The translations under genes and the position numbers were made by a program. From Trichostrongylus colubriformis (lineage: Eukaryota > Nematoda > Chromadorea > Rhabditida > Trichostrongylidae): 64,000 nucleotides of DNA. The notes beneath the pieces are model-generated. The model was not told where the DNA came from and did not search any database. It was given only the letters and a program-made list of their open reading frames with translations. The stretch lies in contig OZ022258.1 of the NCBI GenBank assembly GCA_963978905.1, positions 50,948,591 through 51,012,590 of the forward strand, read 5' to 3'. Below are positions 56,872 through 64,000 of this stretch, in pieces (within the stretch, counting starts at the first letter, position 1; every line of letters begins with the position of its first letter).

Positions 56872-59639
56872 CGGGGGTTCCATTCTAAACGAATTTGATC
56901 CAGGGATCGCACGTTTGATAGCGGCTAACGTCCTTTCTGCGCCATACATGAGACTTGGGGCGACAATCGCTAGGCGATGCCCATGTTAAGAGAGGAAACC
57001 ACCCATATTCTCATGTACATACATACAGATCGCGATATGAATGCGATAACGTGGATGCGATGAAACTGAGACGAGTTTTCAAATCGTTCTGACGTTTGAT
57101 GAAAAGCAACAAGGACGAAAGACGCGAAACACTTTGTATAGGAGGTTTGAAAAAGACTTTTTGTCTCGAAATTCAACAATTGCACTTTACTACACCATGA
57201 CCAAGACAATGCATCATGCTTCTTTCAAGGTAGCTTTTTTGAAATCCATCAGCACAACGGGTTGGAGCTCGTGAGACCCATTATGGTCGCCTTGACTGCT
57301 ACCCTCAAGAAACACGAGAAAATACAGTGAACCGTCCTCCAAGCTTACTATCTCACATTTTGAAAAGAAACAAAATAAATTAGAAAAAACTATATAAAAA
57401 ATCGCGACAGAAAATAATATAAAATAATATAATATAAAATGGTGACAGAAAAGTAATATAAAATGGTGACAGAAAAGTTTGATGATATCCGGAAGAATAT
57501 CTAATCATTCTGAAGCTATATAAATACTTGAAAGCAATCTGAAAGAACCTATCCGGAACTATCTGAAAAATAAGATATCTGAAAGCTCAAATCCCGGAAT
57601 TTGTCCAAGCAGAGTCAAAATAAGAGAGATGCGGGAATCAAAACACACGCCATTAACCAAAAAAGGTTGACAACGATGCAAAAAAAAATTGAAAAAAATG
57701 CGAATGCAATTACGAGTGCCTCTGATTTATTCCCTATCAATGTGATATTTTGATTATCAATGGTCATCGTTGATCATTGATTTCAGAATGAGCTATGCAT
57801 GCGAATTTCATCCAAAACTGCAAATAATCTTCATTTATGTAACGTCTTCCTCACCGTGACGAACAAAGCGAGATCCCGATTTTGCCTACAGTCAAGGACT
57901 GATTAATCTGGATTGAACCGATCTCATGAGCAATGCAAGCGTCTCAACGCCTCTATCCAGTACACCAGCTATCGCTACTCAAAAGACTGAAGGCGAAACT
58001 CAAGAGCAAACACATTCGCCAGAGTGTCTAAGGGCAAAATTCATCTATAAATTTGAGCACACACGTGATTGAATAAAAAGTATGTAGGAGATTTTGACGC
58101 CATGAAAATTTTCGCCTTTTCCAAGCAACTGTATTTGTAACAAAAATTAGTAAAAGATTCAGAAAAAGATGACGAATTACGCAGAGGAATTAATAAACAA
58201 AGAAACGTAGTATTGTCTTGCTGCGAAGCCTCATGTTGATCTAAATATGTATTGAACCATGTCAGACTTGTTTTTTTTTTCATTTTTTATTTGATTTAAA
58301 ATATATTTTTTATTGAATTTGAATAAATTTTGCAAGTCTCACGTGTTCAATACATATAAAGAAGCATAGATAAAATTGTAGCAAGAGAAAGGAGTGCCTT
58401 AAAAGCCACATGTAGCTTTGTAATACTCTGCGAGTAATGTTCAAGATCAGTGCATGGCGCACCTCACCCAGATCAATAAATCGATAACTGCCAGAGAATC
58501 GCTAAAAGAGAAACTAAGATGATGTACGTGTGGAGAAACTGTTGTGAAACCTTTGCCGTGCGCCACGATCTATCGATCAACGCGTCTGACAAGTTGTACG
58601 CCACAAATGGGAATCGTCGTGGTCGTCGTCGTCCGATACGGATCAAATATCCGACGATGAGAGGCGATAAGACGAGGGGGCTGATCTGTGATAGCCGTTC
58701 GTTGAAACGTAGCAGATCCACTGATAGGGGGTCTATTGAGTGGAACCGGTGACAGGTTAGCTCCATAACGAAAATCGCTTGTGATTGATCATTAGAACAA
58801 ATTGGGCGCCGAGAGGTAGAGGTTTTGAGCTTTACGCGTCATTTATTTTTATTTATTTACAATACGCCAAGTGGTGCGCACAAGAGTGGTTCAGAAATTT
58901 TTTGGGAGTACATACCATGACAAAATGGAAAGTATGAGACGAGATAAACCACAAAAAAATGAAAAAATTGAAAACATCCAAAAAAATTTAAAAATTAAAA
59001 AAAGAATTCTTTAGCAATTTTTGAGTAAACTCTCCATCCCAGAAAGCCTTGAGCTTTGTATATAACGGCTTCCTCATGTGTACCTACCTGTGGAGGGAAA
59101 AACCTGAAGGAAAAAAGAGCTGGAAGTTTACCAAAAGATATAAAGCGTTGAGGTCCACTCATTTATGGCTTTGTTTTCGCTCATTGGACAACTGAAGTTT
59201 GTATCAGATCCAATTAAGGACCACATGCTCAAATCCACACATGTGTCCGATGTGTCCGAAACAATTTACTTCATCACGTTTACTACTTCCGGTCTTCGTT
59301 TACGCTATCCTGCCCAGAATTTTACACTCGCACGAAATACTCTATGACTAAACGACTATAGTTCGTAAGAAATAAGCAAAAATGTTGAAAAGGTCAGCGA
59401 ATAAGTGTTAGCCAAGAAGAGCACTGATGATAACGGAGAAATACACCAGTTACAAGGATCGTCCACGGAAATAATCATAACTCTGAACTCCCAAAACCAC
59501 ACTACTAGATACTGTGTACGAACAAAAACAGGGAACCAAGAAATTTCCTTTGCTCCTAAGTAGAAATCGAAAATCTGGAAGAAGAGCAACTCTCCCACAT
59601 TCCCACATAACAACATTTGAACAACCGCCCGCGGATGGA
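56872..59639. other. about 2.8 kb with no recognisable gene
   Basis: Includes an AT-rich tandem stretch at about 57,405-57,478 in which AATATAAAATGGTGACAGAA is repeated. Nothing else could be supported. Confidence 0.35.
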
Positions 59640-59890
59640 TGCAGTTCGAATTTTAGCGCCTTATGTTTTGCTGCGTCCCTAACCAAGTGACTATCGCCTT
59701 TTTGCTCCTCAGCTCTCTCTCGAGTCCAAACCCACCCGGACAGCCCACCCCATCGTCCACCACTTTGGGGATCTCTATCTCATTTGGAAACTCGATGTGC
59801 GTGAAACTTTGCACACGGCTCTTAGTAAGCAAACATGACATAAATATGTGGGTAACAGAAGAACTTGAATGTTTGTGGACGTTCGCTCTA
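59640..59890. mobile_element. remnant of the AATCGTGCAC foldback family
   Basis: GTGAAACTTTGCACACGGCT then CTTAGTAAGCAAACATGACA matches the right arm at 44,175-44,215 (GTGAAACTTCACATGCGGCC then CTTAGTAAGTAAATACAGCA). The other arm is too diverged to place. Confidence 0.5.
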
Positions 59891-60299
59891 GGATACTGAA
59901 AGAGAGATATGTGCTGAATCCCAAATCGACAATAAAAGTCTGAACAGAAAACAAGGGTTAAGCGTACCTTTCGACCATTGTGGTCTAATGGCTATCGAGA
60001 TAACTACCATTATTGACTGCTCAGAAAGTTAACCAGAAATACAAAAATCACAGGATGCCATACCGTTCATGCAAAGGAAGGCAGAAAAAGAAAGACTAGC
60101 GATGTTGTCGCTTCTTTTTGCGGTGGACAACAATCAAGTCTGGAAGACAGCAATGAACAAAGGAATGCTTCGAAGCGTTTCAAATCCACGTAAAATGAAT
60201 GTTGAGTCAACAACAGCTGGGGTAAGACATAGTGGAAGAACCGATGCAGATCATCTCTATCCACTGCGCTATGCATTCAATCTTATCGATGCACATTAT

Positions 60300-61880
60300 A
60301 CATATCCTTCTATTATATAAACCAGTAATTTTGTGCGTCTGTTTGTCGGTATGTCGGTCGGTATGTAAGTATGTTTGTATATAAGTATGTACTGGGTTAT
60401 TCCATAAGTAGTGTCGTTTTTTTTCAGCAAAAATTTTTGCCATAAAATCACAAGTTTTTGAAGCATACCGGATATCATTCGGAAGTAAAATTTCTGCTCT
60501 ACAAAATGGCATGTTCAGTTTTCGAGTATGTTACAATGGCGCCTTCATTTGGGCTGGCAAAGAGGTAGGTCCAGCAGTCGGAAATTATCCAAACCGGCAA
60601 TCAGTTAAAACACTATACTTTACTTGAGGAAAACTAATCAATCATGTGTTACGCACCCAGCTCCGACCTCTCCTGCAAGTCCCAAGTCAGTTGCTAAAGA
60701 AGTCACGTCGCTCTTTTTCCATATTTAGTTTTTCCTCCACAACTCGGTGATTTTAGATAATTTCTTCGAACCAAGGCAAGAAAATGTTCTCGACCAATCA
60801 GTTGAACGAGTGGTTAAATTTAAGTATAAGTGGTGGGTAGGAACAGGGGAGTACCACTGACCGGATTCCTTAACATTCTCATGGAAAAAATAAATTGTGA
60901 AAAATGTCATTTGTACCCCTATCACATGGTATCAAAATTCAATCTGAATCGCAGCCAAAACCGACTAGAAAGATGTTTTCGATATAGCAGAAAAAGTTAT
61001 TCGAAGTGGTTCATAAATCAACTCTAAGCAAGGAATTTGAAAGGAAAAAATTTCATTTCGAATAAGTATGAGTGCTTTCGAAAGAAATATTATAGAAAAA
61101 GAACGACACAACGTCTTGATCAACTAAATACTGGAAGTCGTAGAAGAGGTCAGGACTAAGTACGCGACACATGAGTGGTTGATTTTTCTATAGTAAAGTA
61201 TAGTGTTTCAATTGATTGCCGGTTTGGCCAATTTCTGTCGGCTGGGCCTATCTCTTCTCTAGCCTACATGTCGACCCCATTATAACAAACTCAGAAACTA
61301 AACCTGACATTTTGTAGAGCAGGAAAACCTCTTTCAAATGATATATGACATGCTGCAAAAACTTGAAATTTCATAGGAAAAATTTAGGTTAGAAAAAAAA
61401 ACGACACTACTTATGGAATGACCCAATAAGTATGTAAGTATGTCTGTTCGTCCGCAAATGAATGATTGTGATAATGGAATGATAGAGCAAAGCAACCGAG
61501 ACTGATGGGTGCTGGAGTATCATTTTAAGGCTATGTTATCATTGTGATAGCACCTCCTACTTATATACACACCTACTTCGTGCCCTTGCCGTCATTCTGC
61601 GCTGCGCTGACGTCACAGTAGGTGTCGGCGCACTGGAATGACACGCAGGTATGTTTAGTCATAGGAGGGACAGCACCATTTGGTTCAGGCCGAACAGGGT
61701 GTGGGTAATTGAGTAAATGAAAACGGTTTCAAGCTTTTCAGGAAGTCATTGTCAGCTTAGTTAGCTATCATAAAGTGAGTAGAGGGACTTAAGCGATGGT
61801 GATTCTCATAAGGGGGTGCATTCTCTGATCTGTGACTAATGGGTGGCACCAGTGGATTTGCGGATAAGTGTGAATTAAAC
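60300..61880 (+). mobile_element. Helitron-like repeat, copy 1, interrupted by an insertion
   Basis: Begins ATATCCTTCTATTATATAAA followed by a GT-rich run (GTCTGTTTGTCGGTATGTCG), resembling the 5' ends of nematode Helitrons (TC...CTA.TATTATAAA then T/G-rich). The body resumes after the 60,392-61,426 insertion with CCGCAAATGAATGATTGTG and continues to CGGATAAGTGTGAATTAAAC. The order of blocks is the same in copy 2 (62,700). No Rep or helicase motif and no CTRR 3' end were found. Confidence 0.45.
60392..61426. mobile_element. TA-flanked element with inverted arms of about 270 bp
   Basis: The ends CTGGGTTATTCCATAAGTAG and, reversed, TTGGGTCATTCCATAAGTAG both continue GTGTCGTTTTTTTT. TA lies at 60390-60391 and 61427-61428. 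The arms stay similar for about 270 bp (AAACCGGCAATCA(G/A)TTAAAA-type block; ACTATACTTTACT). The type of end and the TA target point to the Tc1/mariner superfamily. The central 450 bp holds no transposase motif, so the copy is non-autonomous. Confidence 0.8.
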
Positions 61881-61984
61881 AATGTTCCTACTATAGATGA
61901 ACCGTTGCCTGTGGGTCCGTCCGTTTGTCACGAAACTCATATCTCCCGTCGCACCGAGGGTGGGACCCTGAATTTTACGAGTGA

Positions 61985-62520
61985 TGTACGGGGTGGTATA
62001 GGGACCTTGCAGTGGTGGACCGAAAGTGATAGCAGCTTACAAGGGCTGATAAGGACCTTCCAAGCCAATGTCACCAAAGTCGCTTCGCCTTTCGCGTTGG
62101 CCCTAGAGCGTTGACCCTCCTAGGTATTGTGCGGGGTTGCACGGGAGCACTAATGGTGGGTGACGCACTGATAATGGTCGATACGACTCGATCAGGAGAG
62201 TAAAAAGGGAGTCGTCGAATCCGTTTCGTTTTCGCATAGATCTTGGAGCGTTCATACTCACAGGTGTTGTGCGGGATTGGACGGGGACATTAATGGTAGG
62301 TGAGCCGCATTGACAACGGTTGATAAGATACGATAAGGAGCGTCAGAAGGCCAATGTCGCGAAATCCGTTTCCTCTCTCAGCAAAAAGTGGGTGCCTAAA
62401 CACATAGTTGCTGTAGAGGGGAATCAGTCCGAAGCGAGACCCTAATGGTGAGGGATTGGATACAATGACTGCTCAGCGCTGTAAGAGCCGTTAGGAAGCA
62501 AATTGGGTAAAATCCAGCGC
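61985..62520. repeat. diverged tandem array, period about 137 bp
   Basis: GTGTTGTGCGGGATTGGACG and GTATTGTGCGGGGTTGCACG, followed by ATTAATGGTAGGTGA or ACTAATGGTGGGTGA, recur at about 137-bp spacing (about 62,101-62,372). Weaker units lie on each side. An ORF of 91 codons (61839-62114) crosses the array start and is not taken as a gene. Confidence 0.6.
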
Positions 62521-62699
62521 ACCGCTGACTACTACTACACGACTGCTCAATGAAAGCGTCTGATGAGCAGTTGGGTGGTCATATTTGATTATGCTCTGAT
62601 ATCAGTTGCCGATGTATCGACCGCTAAATTGTTTAGCTTCCAAATAATGGTGCGCGTCTTCTGACACTGCGTTCTACACTTCATGATCAGGATACCATC

Positions 62700-63130
62700 T
62701 ACATATCCCTCTATTATGAAAGCCATTTACTTAGTATGTCGGTCTACATGTCTATCTGTCCGCAAGGGAGTGATTGTGTTCGGGGAATGATAGAGCAAAC
62801 AACTGCTCTAGGTCGGGAGAAACCGATGGGTAATGTAGTACCATTGTAAGGCCATGTTATCGTGGTGAAAGCATCTCCAACCTGAACAAACACCTATATC
62901 GTACCCTCACCTCATTCTTGAACTAAACCGATCATAAAAAGGGTGACTGTGTAAATCAAAGGGATTGCAATTTTTTTTCAAGCCATAAGTGGCTTAGACG
63001 CCTATCATGAAGTACTGGGGGGCCGGACGGATGGTTGATCTCACAAGGAGGTACATTCTCTGATTTCTGTGACTAATGGGTGCACCAATGGATATGCGGA
63101 TAAGTGTGAATCCAACAATGTTATACAATA
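62700..63130 (+). mobile_element. Helitron-like repeat, copy 2, uninterrupted
   Basis: ATATCCCTCTATTATGAAAG, TATGTCGGTCTACATGTC, GGAATGATAGAGCAAA, GACTAATGGGTGCACCA and GCGGATAAGTGTGAATC follow in the same order as in copy 1, without the 1-kb insertion. Confidence 0.55.
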
Positions 63131-63362
63131 ATCCTTGCCAAATCACAGTGCTGAGCAGCTCCTGTTAACATTATCGTATAAATACCAGTCGGATCGCCAA
63201 GCCTCCGTCACCCGCTTCTCTTTCTTAGGGGGACGGCTTCGCCAACCCTTTCAGATTTCACTTTTCTATCTCACTCACTCTTTACATGTAGGGCGTCAGT
63301 AGTTATTACTCTACTTCAGTGCCCGCTCTTTAAGGTTACAGCACCGGCTCTGCAAAATCTAT

Positions 63363-63650
63363 ATGGGTTTGCTTCCATGTCGGTCGACACATGAGGCCGA
63401 AAGTTTAGATCTGGTCAAATTCCTTTGCGGAGACATGCCGGCTGTGGACCATGTGCGCTGCGGAAAAGCAGGCACAACTGAAACTTTATGCATATCCCAA
63501 TTCTTTAGTCTTGAACAATCTTCCGTTTCCTTCTCCGGTCTCATGCAGAAATCTACTATCACTACGGCCTCTAAAGAGCAGCGAGAGTTGTCTCTTGAGG
63601 ATGCGAGGAGAATGAGACAATGTATGTTAAATTCATTTTTGATAAAGTAA
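63363..63650 (+). CDS. hypothetical ORF or exon near the window edge
   Basis: An open frame of 95 codons with plausible codon use (CGDMPAVDHVRCGKAGTTET ... SKEQRELSLEDARRMRQ). A possible acceptor (GGTTACAG) lies 23 bp upstream and a GTATGT donor-like site at 63,622, so it may be an internal exon. Not recognised; the continuation would be in the last 380 bp or beyond the window. Confidence 0.22.
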   Translation: MGLLPCRSTHEAESLDLVKFLCGDMPAVDHVRCGKAGTTETLCISQFFSLEQSSVSFSGLMQKSTITTASKEQRELSLEDARRMRQCMLNSFLIK

Positions 63651-64000
63651 TGCTCACAATAATGCCAAGATGTTACTAGGGGTATCTTTGATCAGACCTA
63701 TGGCCATATTGTGTTCTCTTTCGCTACCTATCAATTGGCTAGAGTGAAATCTTTGCGGGAGATATCGCCTCTCCCATCCTGCTCAGTGTGTGCCGAACAG
63801 TTTCCACATATCACCTTAAAATCTTTATCACCGAGTGCTCATCATTTTTTCTATGAATGCATTTACGGCTCCTTGGACGGCTCAGTCCTCTGTTACCTGT
63901 CATACTTGCCACGACTAACCATACATACCTTCAGTTCCGTGCTGTTGCTTTGGTTCACTTGCTTTCGAAAAACGAAAGAAAAAACCAGAAGATATGTGTA

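Noticed and set aside
61839..62114. 91-codon ORF spanning the Helitron-like copy and tandem array
   Set aside because: It overlaps repeat junctions, and its sequence continues as diverged DNA repeats instead of protein.

Overview
The window reads as nuclear DNA of a nematode, most likely a clade V parasite such as a hookworm or other strongylid. That placement is an inference. It rests on genes split into short exons with TTTCAG or TTTTAG acceptors, one gene whose ATG sits one base after a TTTCAG (a spliced-leader trans-splice acceptor), two genes built from the nematode CC domain (Cys-Cys motif), and abundant small inverted-repeat transposons. There are no operons of bacterial type, phage genes or CRISPR arrays.

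Left third (1-24,020): three genes could be assembled exon by exon. Two are tandem plus-strand paralogues (480-3316 and 7550-12380) for small secreted cysteine-rich proteins carrying CC-domain modules; their C-terminal modules align and share a phase-1 intron between modules. The third, on the minus strand (15,234 to at least 23,279), is a nearly complete medium-chain acyl-CoA synthetase of the ACSF2 type. Fifteen exons join in phase to give 592 residues with all the classical adenylation-domain motifs. An exon-like piece at 12,831-13,013 and a GC-rich coding-like piece at 13,900-14,180 could not be assigned.

Right two thirds (24,020-64,000): no gene could be recognised with confidence. The region is mostly unassigned AT-rich DNA containing foldback elements, MITEs, SINE-like repeats and tandem duplications. 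The mobile DNA falls into families: hAT-like MITEs with 8-bp target duplications (22,793; 36,121; 50,855; and one nested at 11,867); foldbacks with GTCGTCAGAC-type ends (8158; 31,033; 42,560); foldbacks of about 430 bp with AATCGTGCAC-type ends (33,466; 43,331; 43,831; remnant near 59,640); foldbacks containing a CCGTAGAACACGAA motif (31,628; 53,850; fragment at 6190); a dead mariner in an intron of the synthetase (18,868); and a 1-kb TA-flanked element (60,392) inside a Helitron-like repeat. Many introns carry such insertions.

At least eight G or C homopolymer runs of 11-14 bases are scattered over the window. All calls come from reading the sequence by eye; no database search was possible.
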